A DNA stretch of 34,101 nt, taken from positions 1 to 34,101 of the forward strand of contig JAIXZV010000218.1 in NCBI GenBank assembly GCA_027489365.1, in the 5' to 3' direction. Source of the stretch: Sphingomonadales bacterium (GTDB lineage: Bacteria; Pseudomonadota; Alphaproteobacteria; Sphingomonadales; Sphingomonadaceae). Made by a program: the position numbers and the translations under genes. The notes beneath the pieces were generated by a model. The model was given only the letters and a program-made list of their open reading frames with translations. It was not told the DNA's origin and did no database searches. How positions within the stretch are numbered: the stretch's first letter is position 1; every line of letters begins with the position of its first letter. Of the stretch, positions 1 through 10,400 are shown piece after piece.

Positions 1-657
1 ACCGCTAACCGCCGGATCGACGAGCTGGAGGCGTTCTTCCTCGCCGAGTTCGAGGACCGGCTCGCCAATCCGCGTGACGATTTGCTGACCGCGCTCGCGC
101 AGACCGGCGAAGCCCCCGACGGCTTGAGCGTCCATGAGGCGACCACGGTGGCGATCGCGCTGTTCGGCGCAGGCTTCGAAACCACCGCCAATATCATCAG
201 CAATGGGCTATCTCTGCTCAGCCGCCATCCCGAGCAATGGGCGCGTTTGGTCGCCGACCCGACCGGGCTTGCCGGATCGACCAATGAAGAAGTGCTGCGC
301 TACGAAAGCTCGCTCGTCGCGACCTATCGCACCGCGCTCAACGACACGACGATCGCCGGGCATCCGGTGACCGCGGGACAGCGCGTGCTGGCGCTGGTCG
401 GCGCGGCGAACCGCGACGGGCGCAAGTTCGCCGATCCCGAGCGGTTCGACATCGCGCGTGGTTCCGCCGATCACATGTCGTTCGGCGGCGGCATCCATTT
501 TTGCGTCGGGGCCGAGCTCGCGCGGATCGAGGGACGGATCGCGTTCGAACATCTCGCCAGCGTGCTGCCCGGCTTAGAGGTCAATCTCGATACCGCGACG
601 TGGCGCGAGAACTTCCTCTTCCGCGGGCTGACCCGGCTCGAGGCGCATTGGAGCTAG
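1..657 (+). CDS. Cytochrome P450, C-terminal part (5' end outside window)
   Basis: Reading frame 1 is open from the first base, so the track's start at 82 is only an internal methionine-like codon and the gene begins upstream of the window. The visible 218 residues carry the P450 hallmarks in order: the I-helix oxygen-activation motif GAGFETT, the K-helix ExxR inside EEVLRYES, and the heme-cysteine loop FGGGIHFCVG followed by AELARIEGRIAF. It is therefore a soluble bacterial P450 monooxygenase that binds heme through that cysteine. The substrate cannot be told from this fragment. It ends with TAG 5 nt before the MDR gene, whose ribosome-binding site (GGAG) lies in its last codons, so the two are very likely co-transcribed. 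The family call is firm; the subfamily is unknown. Confidence 0.95.
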   Translation, partial: TANRRIDELEAFFLAEFEDRLANPRDDLLTALAQTGEAPDGLSVHEATTVAIALFGAGFETTANIISNGLSLLSRHPEQWARLVADPTGLAGSTNEEVLRYESSLVATYRTALNDTTIAGHPVTAGQRVLALVGAANRDGRKFADPERFDIARGSADHMSFGGGIHFCVGAELARIEGRIAFEHLASVLPGLEVNLDTATWRENFLFRGLTRLEAHWS

Positions 658-662
658 CGGCG

Positions 663-1673
663 ATGGTTGAAAAGACCATGCACGCCTTCACCAGCGACAC
701 GCTCGGCCCGCCCGCAAGCTATCACTTTCGCCGCGTGCCCACCCCTCAACCGGGCACAGGCGAAGTGCGGCTGCGCGTCGAAGCCGTCGCGCTTGGCTAT
801 GTCGATGCGTTGATTGCGGCGGGCGGGTATCAGCACAAGCCGACCGCCCCCTATGTGCCCGGCGCGGAGATTGTCGGCGTGGTCGATTGGGTCGGGCGCG
901 ACGTGCACGGCATTGCGCTGGGCCAGCGGGTCGCGAGCTGGCAATTGCTGGCGGGCGGGGGCCTCGCCGACTATGCGATCGCACCCGCCGCCGCGTTGGT
1001 CGCCCTGCCCGATCGACTGTCGTCGCCGGTCGCCGCATCGATGCTGCTCGATCATTTGACCGCCTGGTATGCGCTGTTCGATCGCGGTGCGTTGAAGCCC
1101 GGCGAAACCGTGCTGGTGCTGGGTGCAGGCGGCGGCATCGGCAGCGCGGCGGTCCAGCTCGCCGCCAGCGCTGGTGCGCGCGTGATCGCCGCCGCGAGCA
1201 GCGCGCACAAGCGCGACTATGCGATCGCGCTGGGGGCCGATTTCGCGATCGATTATAGCGCACCCGACTGGCGCGATACGCTCCGCGACCAACTCGGCCA
1301 TGCGATCGATGTGGTGTTCGATCCGGTCGGCGGCGCGAGTTTCGAACCCGCGTTCCGCACACTCGCCAAGGGCGGGCGGCACCTGATCCTGGGCTTTGCC
1401 GGTGGTGCAGTGCCCACGCTGCCCGCCAATCTGCCGCTGTTGAAGGATGGCGCCCTGATCGGTGTCGATGCGCGCCATCTGTTCGAAAGCGATCCCGGCC
1501 GCGCGCGGGCGATCTGGGACGCGATCTTCGCGCGCGCTGCCGATGGGCATTTGGCACCGCGCCTGCTGCGACACTATGCCTTCGACGAAGCGGCCACTGC
1601 GTTCGGCGCGCTCGGCGGGCGCGACACCCTCGGCAAGATCGTCGTGACGATGGGAGATCGACGCGAGCGGTGA
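663..1673 (+). CDS. Zinc-independent MDR family NAD(P)H:quinone oxidoreductase-like protein
   Basis: A 336-residue medium-chain dehydrogenase/reductase. The N-terminal GroES-like domain (about residues 10-120) shows PGAEIVGVVDWVG; the Rossmann domain has the nucleotide loop VLVLGAGGGIGSAAVQLA near residue 155, and FDPVGG further on. The cysteine/histidine set for catalytic and structural zinc is absent, which places it with quinone oxidoreductase/enoyl-reductase-type members rather than alcohol dehydrogenases. The track begins at 501 inside the P450 gene; ATG 663 is preferred because GGAG sits 9 nt upstream and it avoids a long overlap. ATG 678 is an alternative. Coupling to the P450 suggests a shared oxidative pathway, but no substrate can be named. 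It is convergent with kdpE. Confidence 0.85.
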   Translation: MVEKTMHAFTSDTLGPPASYHFRRVPTPQPGTGEVRLRVEAVALGYVDALIAAGGYQHKPTAPYVPGAEIVGVVDWVGRDVHGIALGQRVASWQLLAGGGLADYAIAPAAALVALPDRLSSPVAASMLLDHLTAWYALFDRGALKPGETVLVLGAGGGIGSAAVQLAASAGARVIAAASSAHKRDYAIALGADFAIDYSAPDWRDTLRDQLGHAIDVVFDPVGGASFEPAFRTLAKGGRHLILGFAGGAVPTLPANLPLLKDGALIGVDARHLFESDPGRARAIWDAIFARAADGHLAPRLLRHYAFDEAATAFGALGGRDTLGKIVVTMGDRRER

Positions 1674-1678
1674 CGCCC

Positions 1679-1694
1679 GCCGATCGCGATCGGC
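1679..1694. terminator. Perfect 16-bp palindrome between convergent genes
   Basis: GCCGATCGCGATCGGC is exactly self-complementary and occupies almost the whole 20-bp gap between the MDR stop codon and the kdpE stop codon. It could act as a short bidirectional terminator hairpin (six-pair stem, CGCG loop). There is no U-run, so the function is inferred from position only. Confidence 0.35.
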
Positions 1695-2389
1695 TAAGCG
1701 GCGTCGCTGCGCCGCAAGCGATACCCCACGCCGGGTTCGTTGGTGATGAGCATCGGCCGCGCCGGATCCTCCTCCAGTTTCTGGCGGAGGTTGCGGATCA
1801 CGATGCGCAGATAATCGAGCTGGCGTTCATGCGCTGGTCCCCACACTTCGCGCAGCAAATGGTTATGGCGAATGACGCGGTCGGGGAAACGGGCGAGCTC
1901 GGCCAGCACGTCATATTCCTTGGGCGACAAATGCACCTCTTCCCCGCCGCGCCGCACGCGGTGATGCGCCAGATCGATCTCGATCGGGCCGATCGTCACG
2001 CAGTCGGCCTCGGCGCGGGTCTGGCGTCGGTGGCGGAGCGCCGCCCGAACGCGCGCGAGCAATTCGTCGGTATCGAACGGCTTGGTCAGATAATCGTCGG
2101 CGCCGAGATCGAGCGCGGCGACCTTCTCCGCAGTATCGGTGCGGGCCGAGACGACGATCACCGCCGCCCCGCCGGCGCGCAACAATTGGATCACTTCGAT
2201 CCCGTCGCGGTCGGGCAGGCCGAGGTCGAGCAGTACCACCTCGGGCCGATCGATCGCCAGCGCCGCCAGTCCTGCGCGGCCGTCCGCCGCTTCGATCGCT
2301 TGATACCCCTCGCGCGTCAGGGCGGCCCGGATCAGGCGGCGGATCGCGGCGTCGTCTTCGACGATCAGCACCTTGGCATGAGCGGACAT
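1694..2389 (-). CDS. kdpE: KdpE, potassium-responsive OmpR-type response regulator
   Basis: 231 residues. The N-terminal receiver domain has the acidic pocket E11-D12-D13, phospho-acceptor Asp55 in VVLLDLGLPD, Ser81 in VVSA and Lys103 in YLTKPF. The C-terminal winged helix (about 130-225) contains HLSPKEYDVLAELARFP and RQKLEEDPARP, ending in the GVGYRL motif typical of OmpR-family DNA-binding domains. It is the transcriptional activator of the kdp structural genes, phosphorylated by KdpD. It is the last gene of the kdpFABC operon, 9 nt after the kdpC stop, with a weak GGACGG ribosome site before ATG 2389. Unusually, its partner kdpD is not beside it but about 4.7 kb away on the opposite strand. 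Confidence 0.95.
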   Translation of the reverse strand: MSAHAKVLIVEDDAAIRRLIRAALTREGYQAIEAADGRAGLAALAIDRPEVVLLDLGLPDRDGIEVIQLLRAGGAAVIVVSARTDTAEKVAALDLGADDYLTKPFDTDELLARVRAALRHRRQTRAEADCVTIGPIEIDLAHHRVRRGGEEVHLSPKEYDVLAELARFPDRVIRHNHLLREVWGPAHERQLDYLRIVIRNLRQKLEEDPARPMLITNEPGVGYRLRRSDAA

Positions 2390-2398
2390 GCCGTCCGA

Positions 2399-2983
2399 TT
2401 AACGCGCCTGCCCCGCGCGGTCGAGCGCAAGGTTGAGCGCGAGGACATTGACGCGCGCTTCGCCGATAAAGCCGAGCCAGGGTTGTTCGGTCTGCGCCGC
2501 GATCAACGCGCGGACGCGCTCGATCGGAAGATTGCGTGCCGTTGCTACGCGCTGCGCCTGAAAAAGCGCCGCCTCCGGGCTGATATGGGGGTCGAGCCCG
2601 GAGGCGGAAGTTGTCACCAGATCGGCGGGAACAGTTGAACCTGGCGATGACGGAAGCGCGGCAAGATCGGTGCGGACGCGATCGGAAAGGGCTTTGCTGG
2701 TCGGCCCGAGATTGGAGCCGGACGAGGCGAGCGCGTCATAGCCCTTGCCCGCCGCAGACGGGCGACCGTGGAAATAGCGCTCGCCCTGGAACACCTGGCC
2801 GATCAGGGCGGAGCCGATTACACGGCCCTGCCCGTCGCGGACCAGGCTGCCGTTCGCCTGGGACGGGAACAGCGCCTGCGCGATGCCGGTCAGCGCGAGC
2901 GGATAGGCAAGCCCGAGCAACAGCGCGAACAGGGCGGTCATGACGAGCGCGGGGCGCAGCGAAGTCTTGAGATCGGTCAGCAT
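2399..2983 (-). CDS. kdpC: KdpC, K+-transporting ATPase accessory subunit
   Basis: Small membrane-anchored subunit of the KdpFABC potassium pump that stabilises the KdpA-KdpB assembly. One N-terminal transmembrane helix ([21 protein letters not shown]) is followed by a periplasmic domain with the family signatures [35 protein letters not shown] and [10 protein letters not shown]. The track starts at TTG 2998, which would overlap the kdpB stop as TTGA and add five residues (MKVLV). I prefer ATG 2983 ([13 protein letters not shown], 194 residues) because it matches where KdpC proteins usually begin, although neither start has a strong ribosome-binding site. Central gene of the operon between kdpB and kdpE. 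Confidence 0.93.
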   Translation of the reverse strand: MLTDLKTSLRPALVMTALFALLLGLAYPLALTGIAQALFPSQANGSLVRDGQGRVIGSALIGQVFQGERYFHGRPSAAGKGYDALASSGSNLGPTSKALSDRVRTDLAALPSSPGSTVPADLVTTSASGLDPHISPEAALFQAQRVATARNLPIERVRALIAAQTEQPWLGFIGEARVNVLALNLALDRAGQAR

Positions 2984-2994
2984 GACGAGAACTT

Positions 2995-5019
<2,025 letters not shown>

Positions 5020-5031
5020 GGCTGACACCCT

Positions 5032-6732
5032 TTAAAAGAGCTGACCGCGCAGCATCGCGACTTGTTCGGCGATCGGGCCGAGCGCGAGGCTGGGGAGGAA
5101 GGTGAGGCCGCCGAGGATCAGGATCACGCCGACCAGCAGACCGATCCACAGCGGACCGGTGGTGGGGAACGAACCCGGTCCGCCCGGCGCATGTTTCTTG
5201 GCGGCGAGGCTCCCGGCAATCGCGAGTGCCGGCACGATCACAAAGAAGCGGCCGAGCCACATCGCGATCGACAGCAACCCGTCATACCAGGGCGTGGCAG
5301 CGGTGAGGCCGGCGAAGGCTGAGCCGTTGTTGCCGGTCGCCGATCTGAAGGCGTAGAGGATCTCGGTGAAGCCGTGCGGCCCCTTGTTGAGCGGACCGGC
5401 CAGGCCGTCCGTGCTGATCGCCGACAGCGCGGTCAGGCCGAGGATGCACAGCGGCAGCACCGCGATCGCCAGCACCGCGAGCTTGACCTCGCGCGCCTCG
5501 ATCTTCTTGCCGACATATTCCGGCGTGCGTCCGACCATCAGCCCCGCCACGAACACGCTGAGGATGGCGAACAGCAGGAAGCCGTAGATGCCTGCGCCGA
5601 CGCCGCCGACGACGATCTCGCCGAGCTGGATGTTGACGAGCGGGATCATCCCGCCGATCGGCGTGAAGCTGTCGTGCATGGCATTGACCGCGCCGCACGA
5701 TGCCGCCGTCGTGACGACCGCGAAGAGCGAGGATGCGGCGACGCCGAAGCGCACTTCCTTGCCCTCCATATTGCCCCCGGCGACACCCGCCGCGTGCATC
5801 GCGGTGGTGCCGGCACTTTCCGCCCAATAGGTTACGGTGACGCCTGCGAGGAACAGCACCGCCATCGCCCCCAGGATCGCCCAGCCCTGGCGCGTGTCGG
5901 CGACCGCCTTGCCGAAAGTGTAGGTGAGGCCGACGCCGAGCACGAAGATCGACAGCATCTGGACGAGATTGGTCAGCGCGGTCGGATTTTCGAACGGGTG
6001 CGCCGAATTGGCGTTGAAGAAGCCGCCACCATTGGTGCCGAGCATCTTGATCGCTTCCTGGCTGGCGACAGGGCCGAGCCCGATCGTCTGCACCGCGCCC
6101 TCGATCGTGTGGCCGTCGATCGACGCGGCCAGCGTCTGCGGCACGCCGCTTGCGACGAGATACAGCGCATAAACGATGCTGACCGGCAGCAGGACGTAAA
6201 GCGTCACCCGCGTCATATCGGCCCAGAAATTGCCGATCGTGCCCTTCTCGCGCCGGGCAAAGCCGCGGAACAGCGCGAAGGCGATCGCGATGCCGGTCGC
6301 GGCGCTGGCAAAATTGTGGATGGTGAGCGCCAGCATCTGGCTCAGGTTCGACAGCGTCTCGCCCGAATAGCTCTGCCAATTGGTGTTGGTCGCGAAACTG
6401 ATCGCGGTGTTCATCGCGAGATGCGGGTCCTGCCCCGCCAGGCCGCGCGGATTGAACGGCAGCACCGCTTGCGCGCGCAGGATGACATAGGTCAGCAGCG
6501 CCAGCACCACGTTGAACGCGAGCATGTGCAGCGCATAGCGCCGCCAGCCTTGCTCCTCGCCGGGATCGATTCCGGCGGCGCGATAGAAACCGCGCTCGAC
6601 CGGACCGAGCACGGCATGAAGCGGCGTTTGGCGCCCTTCATACAGCGCAAACAGCCACAGCCCGACGGGCTTGGCGAGGGCCGCCATGATGGCGACGAAC
6701 AGCGCAATCAGCGCCCAGCCGGCAAGAGTCAT
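5032..6732 (-). CDS. kdpA: KdpA, K+-binding and translocating subunit
   Basis: 566 residues, the normal length for the family. It is a polytopic inner-membrane protein related to the SKT potassium channels, with about ten hydrophobic segments and the four pore-loop regions. Recognisable selectivity-filter stretches are [25 protein letters not shown], and the later [16 protein letters not shown] 6732 encodes [16 protein letters not shown], a membrane-inserting start. It follows kdpF by 14 nt and precedes kdpB, so the order FABC is conserved. It takes up K+ with high affinity, coupled to ATP hydrolysis by KdpB. Confidence 0.97.
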   Translation of the reverse strand: MTLAGWALIALFVAIMAALAKPVGLWLFALYEGRQTPLHAVLGPVERGFYRAAGIDPGEEQGWRRYALHMLAFNVVLALLTYVILRAQAVLPFNPRGLAGQDPHLAMNTAISFATNTNWQSYSGETLSNLSQMLALTIHNFASAATGIAIAFALFRGFARREKGTIGNFWADMTRVTLYVLLPVSIVYALYLVASGVPQTLAASIDGHTIEGAVQTIGLGPVASQEAIKMLGTNGGGFFNANSAHPFENPTALTNLVQMLSIFVLGVGLTYTFGKAVADTRQGWAILGAMAVLFLAGVTVTYWAESAGTTAMHAAGVAGGNMEGKEVRFGVAASSLFAVVTTAASCGAVNAMHDSFTPIGGMIPLVNIQLGEIVVGGVGAGIYGFLLFAILSVFVAGLMVGRTPEYVGKKIEAREVKLAVLAIAVLPLCILGLTALSAISTDGLAGPLNKGPHGFTEILYAFRSATGNNGSAFAGLTAATPWYDGLLSIAMWLGRFFVIVPALAIAGSLAAKKHAPGGPGSFPTTGPLWIGLLVGVILILGGLTFLPSLALGPIAEQVAMLRGQLF

Positions 6733-6746
6733 CGGTGCCGTGTCCT

Positions 6747-6836
6747 TCAGAAGCGTTCGGGCCGCAGCAGAACCGCGACGAGGTAGATGAGGAGGGCGAC
6801 CGCGGTCAGCCCGGCGAGCAGAAGATCGTGCGGCAT
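6747..6836 (-). CDS. kdpF: KdpF, 29-residue stabilising subunit (missed by ORF track)
   Basis: Too short for the ORF track. The minus strand from ATG 6836 reads [20 protein letters not shown] followed by AVLLRPERF and TGA: one hydrophobic helix ending in a short polar tail with the terminal Phe common in KdpF. E. coli KdpF is also 29 residues and ends in EAF. KdpF is known to stabilise the KdpABC complex in the membrane. It sits immediately upstream of kdpA, exactly where expected, and 2 nt downstream of another tiny membrane ORF. Confidence 0.88.
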   Translation of the reverse strand: MPHDLLLAGLTAVALLIYLVAVLLRPERF

Positions 6837-6838
6837 CG

Positions 6839-6925
6839 TCACGCGCCGTCGCACAGCCGGACGAAGCCGAGGGTCAGCAGGACCAGCCCGCCGAAGATCG
6901 CGAGCCACAGGAGATCAGCCATCAT
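6839..6925 (-). CDS. 28-residue single-span membrane ORF heading the kdp operon
   Basis: Not in the track. From ATG 6925 (or the adjacent ATG 6922) the minus strand encodes [20 protein letters not shown] then FVRLCDGA and TGA. AAAGG lies about 5 nt upstream of the first ATG, a credible ribosome site, and the stop is 2 nt from the kdpF start (TGACGATG). The peptide is one hydrophobic helix with a short positive/cysteine-containing tail (VRLCD). From memory, similar tiny proteins ending in a LCD-type motif precede kdpF in other proteobacteria, but I cannot confirm this. A role as a second small Kdp subunit or as a leader peptide is inference. Confidence 0.6.
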   Translation of the reverse strand: MMADLLWLAIFGGLVLLTLGFVRLCDGA

Positions 6926-7014
6926 GCGCCTTTCATGTCCGCAGCGGTGCGGCGGATGGCGGCGATCTAGGCGCTCGGCGCATTAAGGTTCGCGGGCGAA
7001 AGCGATGCCGCGCC

Positions 7015-7031
7015 GTTAAGAAGCCATAAAG
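7015..7031 (-). promoter_or_regulatory. Candidate KdpE-binding site in the divergent kdp control region
   Basis: The 167-bp gap between the kdp operon (starting 6925) and kdpD (starting 7093) must hold both promoters. On the minus strand it contains CTTTATGGCTTCTTAAC, which resembles the E. coli KdpE target (TTTAT, a short T-rich spacer, then TTAC/TTAA). It is about 90 bp upstream of the first kdp ORF, a sensible activator position. A second TTAA-containing patch (CCTTAATG, minus strand) lies near 6981-6988. The match is by eye only. Confidence 0.3.
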
Positions 7032-7092
7032 ATCACCACGTACGGCGCGGCACGGGCTTGTCCTGAACGCCGCCGCGGCACAGGAATGGCGC

Positions 7093-9732
7093 GTGACCGA
7101 CGACCGCCCCTCCCCCGATGCCCTGCTCCGCGCCGCCCGCCGTGCCGGGCGCGGGCGGCTGAAGATTTTTCTGGGGGCCGCCCCCGGCGTCGGCAAGACA
7201 TTCGAAATGTTGCGCGAAGGAGCCGAGCGGCTGGCGGCGGGGGTCGATGTGGTCCTCGCGATCGTCGAGACGCACGGCCGCGCCGAGACCGAGGCGCTCG
7301 TCACCCCGTTCGAAGTCGTGCCGCGACGGCTGATCGATTATCAGGGCCACCAATTGGCAGAAATGGACCTCGATGCGGTCCTCGCGCGCCGCCCGGCGCT
7401 CGCGCTGGTCGACGAATTCGCCCATACCAACGTCACCGGCAGCCGCCACCCGAAGCGCTGGCAGGACGTGGCCGAGCTGCGCGACGCCGGCATCGATGTC
7501 TATACGACGCTCAACATCCAGCATGTCGAAAGCCTCAACGACGTGGTGGCGAGCTTCACCCGCGTCCGCGTCCGCGAGACCGTGCCCGACGGCGTGTTCG
7601 ACGATGCCGAGATCGAAGTGGTCGACCTGCCGCCCGACGAGCTGATCGAGCGGTTGCGGGCGGGCAAGGTCTACGTCCCGGCCGAGGCGACACGCGCGCT
7701 CGACCGCTTCTTTTCCAAGGCCAATCTGTCCGCTCTGCGCGAAATGGCGCTGCGCCGCGCGGCCGAAAGCGTCGACCGCGCGATGCTCGACGATCTCGAC
7801 GCCGCCGCGATTCCCGGCACCTTTGCCGGTGGCGAGCGCGTGCTGGTGGCGGTGAGCGAGCTGGCCGGGGCCGACGCGCTGGTCCGGGTCGGCAAGCGGC
7901 TCGCCGATGCGCTGAAGGCGCCGTGGCAAGCGGTCTTCATCGAAACCCCGCGCGCCGCCGCGTTCAAGGACGATCAACGGCGCGCGGTCGCGCAGACGCT
8001 GAGCCTCGCCGCCTCGCTCGGCGCGACGATCGCGACCGTCCCCGCCGCCAGCGTGACCGAGGGGCTGCTCACCCATATCGACGGAATGCGCGCGACGCAG
8101 CTCGTCATCGGGCGATCGGTGCGCACCGCCTGGTTCCGACTGCGCCATGGTTCGGTGGTCGATCGCGTGCTGGTCGCGAGCCGCAATTTGGCGGTCCATG
8201 TCATCCCCGCCGGGCCGACGCCCCCACCGGCGCGCGTGTCGGATTGGACCAGCGGATGGAGCGGCCCGGGCGACTATGCGATCGCCGCGCTGCTGATCGC
8301 GGCGACGGTTGGCCTCGGCAAGCTCAGCGAACCGTTGATCGGGGCGGGCGGCATCGATTTGCTGTTCCTGCTGCCGGTCATCATCGTCGCCAGCCGCTTC
8401 GGGTTTCGGCCCGGCATCGCGGCCAGTCTGCTCGCGGGCCTCGCCTATAATTTCTTCTTCCTTGTGCCGCTCTACACGTTCACGATTGCCGACCCGCAAA
8501 GCGTGCTGACGCAATTCGTGCTGATCGGGATCGCCGCGTTCAGCGCGACGCTAACCGACCGGCTGCGCGCCCGCGCGCGGATCGGGACGCGCAGCGCCGA
8601 GGAAAATGCCGCGATCGCCGCCTTCGGTCAGGCCCTCGCCCGCGTGTCCGATTGGGAGCGGACCAGCGCCACCGTCTGTGAAGAAATGCACCGCTTGCTC
8701 GGCGTGCCGATCGTCCTGCTCAACTGGCAGGAGGGCGAAGCGCAGGTCGCGGCGCAATGTCCGGCGGACGCCCCAATCCTGACCCCGGTCGATCGCGCTG
8801 CCGCCGATTGGGCGTGGAGCCGGGGCGAAGCCGCAGGAGCGGGCACGGGCACGCTGGTCGCCGCCGATTGGCAGTTTCAGCCGCTCAAGACCGCGCTCGG
8901 GGTGCTTGCCGTCGTCGCGATCGGTCGCCAGCCGAGCGGCGATCCGATCGGGGCGGATCGCGCCATGCTATTGACCACGCTGCTCGGCCAGGCAGCGCTG
9001 TCGCACGAGCGCTTGCGGCTGGAGGACGAAGTGCGCGAGGTCAGCGTGCTGAAGGAGCGCGACCGGTTGCGCGCCGCCTTGCTCTCTTCGATCGGGCACG
9101 ATCTGCGCACGCCGCTCACCGCGGTCGCGGCGTCGATCGATTCGCTCGCGCGGCAAGCGCCCGCCTCACCCGACATCGCCACCGCCCGCGCCGAAGTCGA
9201 TCGCTTGCGCCGCTTCCTCGACAATCTGCTCGATATGGTGCGGATCGATACCGGCGCGCTCAACGTCGAGCTCGAGCCGGTCGATCTGACCGACGCGGTC
9301 GCCGCCGCCGCCGCCGACCTGCGCGACGTGCTGGCCGGTCACCCGATCGATTTGCACGTGCCGCCCGATCTGCCGTTGGTGACGGTCGATCCGGTGTTGC
9401 TGCACCATATCCTGATCAATTTGCTGGCCAATGCGGCGGTCCACGGCGCAGCCGACGGGCGCATCGCGATCATCGGGCACCGCACGATCGACGGCGTCAC
9501 GCTGGCACTGCGCGATCAGGGCCCCGGCCTGCCGCCCGGCCCGCCAGACGCGATCTTCGAGACGTTCGTGCGCGGTGCCGGCTCGGACCGGCGCGGCGGC
9601 AGCGGTCTCGGCCTCGCCATCTCCAAGGGCTTCGCGGATGCGATGGGCGTGCGGATCGACGCGCGCAACGGCCCCGAAGGTGGCGCCGAGTTTGTACTGC
9701 GCTTCGATGCGGTGGCGGCATCGCCGGTTTGA
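7093..9732 (+). CDS. kdpD: KdpD, osmosensitive K+ channel/turgor sensor histidine kinase
   Basis: 879 residues from GTG 7093, with AGGAA 6 nt upstream; the ATG at 7086 belongs to another frame. Domains in order: N-terminal KdpD domain with Walker A GAAPGVGKT (28-36) and Walker B LVDEFAHTN (Asp107); a USP-like domain (about 245-375); four closely packed transmembrane helices (about 395-500, including LLFLLPVIIVASRFGF and AGLAYNFFFLVPL); a GAF-like region; HisKA with phosphorylated His669 in SSIGHDLRTPL; and HATPase_c with N-box HHILINLLANAAVHG (about 771), DQGPGLPPG and GGSGLGLAISKG. Membrane sensor that phosphorylates KdpE under K+ limitation. It is transcribed away from the kdp operon, an uncommon split arrangement. 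Confidence 0.97.
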   Translation: MTDDRPSPDALLRAARRAGRGRLKIFLGAAPGVGKTFEMLREGAERLAAGVDVVLAIVETHGRAETEALVTPFEVVPRRLIDYQGHQLAEMDLDAVLARRPALALVDEFAHTNVTGSRHPKRWQDVAELRDAGIDVYTTLNIQHVESLNDVVASFTRVRVRETVPDGVFDDAEIEVVDLPPDELIERLRAGKVYVPAEATRALDRFFSKANLSALREMALRRAAESVDRAMLDDLDAAAIPGTFAGGERVLVAVSELAGADALVRVGKRLADALKAPWQAVFIETPRAAAFKDDQRRAVAQTLSLAASLGATIATVPAASVTEGLLTHIDGMRATQLVIGRSVRTAWFRLRHGSVVDRVLVASRNLAVHVIPAGPTPPPARVSDWTSGWSGPGDYAIAALLIAATVGLGKLSEPLIGAGGIDLLFLLPVIIVASRFGFRPGIAASLLAGLAYNFFFLVPLYTFTIADPQSVLTQFVLIGIAAFSATLTDRLRARARIGTRSAEENAAIAAFGQALARVSDWERTSATVCEEMHRLLGVPIVLLNWQEGEAQVAAQCPADAPILTPVDRAAADWAWSRGEAAGAGTGTLVAADWQFQPLKTALGVLAVVAIGRQPSGDPIGADRAMLLTTLLGQAALSHERLRLEDEVREVSVLKERDRLRAALLSSIGHDLRTPLTAVAASIDSLARQAPASPDIATARAEVDRLRRFLDNLLDMVRIDTGALNVELEPVDLTDAVAAAAADLRDVLAGHPIDLHVPPDLPLVTVDPVLLHHILINLLANAAVHGAADGRIAIIGHRTIDGVTLALRDQGPGLPPGPPDAIFETFVRGAGSDRRGGSGLGLAISKGFADAMGVRIDARNGPEGGAEFVLRFDAVAASPV

Positions 9733-9970
9733 CGGGGCGCGGCGGTTACGGTCGCCGAGCATAAAAGCGGTTGTCCCCGCAGCGCCACCGACGGAACACA
9801 CTGGGGTATCGTACAACACTGTCCGAGTTTGCGATCGAAAAGATCGGCGAGGGACCGCCCCGAAAGTCCAAGCGCGATCGATCAGGTCCAAGCGTTGTTA
9901 CCGTGCACCCCACGCCGCCGCATCATCGCTGTTGATCGTAACCAGCCCGAATTGCGCACGAAGAAGTAGC

Positions 9971-10002
9971 CAAGTAATCATGCATTAATGCCTTGTTACT
10001 TG
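9971..10002. promoter_or_regulatory. Inverted repeat CAAGTAA-N18-TTACTTG
   Basis: Two perfectly complementary 7-mers separated by 18 nt lie 34 bp upstream of a TTGACA hexamer. The arrangement suits a dimeric regulator bound upstream of a promoter; the LysR protein encoded just downstream is an obvious but unproven candidate. It could also be chance in AT-rich DNA. Confidence 0.25.
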
Positions 10003-10035
10003 CCGAGTATTTTAAATATTGTCGGAATTTTTGAA

Positions 10036-10064
10036 TTGACACTATGCAGGAAAATTTCGATACG
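10036..10064 (+). promoter_or_regulatory. Candidate sigma-70-type promoter for the peptide gene
   Basis: A perfect -35 hexamer TTGACA (10036-10041) is followed after 17 nt by GATACG (10059-10064), a poor -10 match. The start codon of the 57-residue ORF is 35 nt downstream. The -35 is good and the -10 weak, so the promoter may need an activator. Confidence 0.35.
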
Positions 10065-10099
10065 CCGCTCCGTTATAAATTGATAAAGAAAGAATATTC

Positions 10100-10273
10100 A
10101 TGGATACGGATAATGAAATGCAGGCGGCCACTACGCAGAGCGTCGATTCAAAGAGAAAACCTTGGAAATCGCCTGCGCTGATATTCTCGGAATTTGTAAA
10201 GTCGACGGAGAAACTGTCGTCACCGACCGAGTTCTACGTGCCTCAGTTTCGCCGGACGCTGGGCCCCTCGTGA
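10100..10273 (+). CDS. 57-residue peptide, possible RiPP (lasso-like) precursor; missed by ORF track
   Basis: ATG 10100 to TGA 10271-10273 in frame 2; the track's ORF 10162-10377 is another frame. The peptide starts MDTDNEMQAATTQ, continues KRKPWKSPALIFSEFV and KSTEKLSSPTEF, and ends QFRRTLGPS. It is polar, with no signal peptide. The W-x-x-P-x-L spacing, with a Thr 14 residues after the Trp, closely resembles the YxxPxL...T leader signature bound by RRE domains of lasso-peptide systems; cutting after Thr36-Glu37 would leave a 20-residue core with Glu at position 7, a permitted ring position. Against this, the core would start with Lys, and no lasso cyclase, protease or RRE gene is in the window. 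Codon use (AGA, ATA, GTA, many A/T third bases) differs from its neighbours, suggesting recent transfer. A weak AAGAAAG precedes the start. Confidence 0.5.
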   Translation: MDTDNEMQAATTQSVDSKRKPWKSPALIFSEFVKSTEKLSSPTEFYVPQFRRTLGPS

Positions 10274-10400
10274 CCGGGCCGGTGGCGGGCCACTCCCAAT
10301 ATCGACGCATACAGATTCAGCCTTGTCCGAACCGAGCCTCCGCGCGGGAAACCCGTCGCTCTGGCCCCGGCTCGTAACCAAGGTTAATCATTCCGAGAAA

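Larger units (their letters stand above)
9733..10099. other. Non-coding, partly AT-rich stretch between kdpD and the 57-codon peptide ORF
   Basis: No convincing gene is seen; the track ORF 9431-9988 is a shadow of kdpD running on. The first 220 bp look like ordinary GC-rich sequence. From about 9955 to 10099 the composition becomes markedly AT-rich (for example TATTTTAAATATTG), unlike the rest of the window. This part holds a dyad CAAGTAA (9971-9977) / TTACTTG (9996-10002) and a perfect TTGACA hexamer at 10036. It most likely carries the promoter and operators of the downstream peptide gene. Confidence 0.5.

Noticed and set aside
9431-9988. 185-codon ORF extending past kdpD
   Set aside because: Starts inside the kdpD ATPase domain in another frame and has no domain or ribosome site.
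10006-10034. Possible Rho-independent terminator around GTATTTTAAATATTG with trailing T residues
   Set aside because: The stem is short and mismatched when paired by hand, and it is far from the kdpD stop; better read as AT-rich promoter DNA.
10162-10377. 71-codon track ORF over the peptide region
   Set aside because: It conflicts with the 57-codon frame, which has the leader-like motif, a better-placed promoter and a polar start. The 71-residue product shows no pattern.
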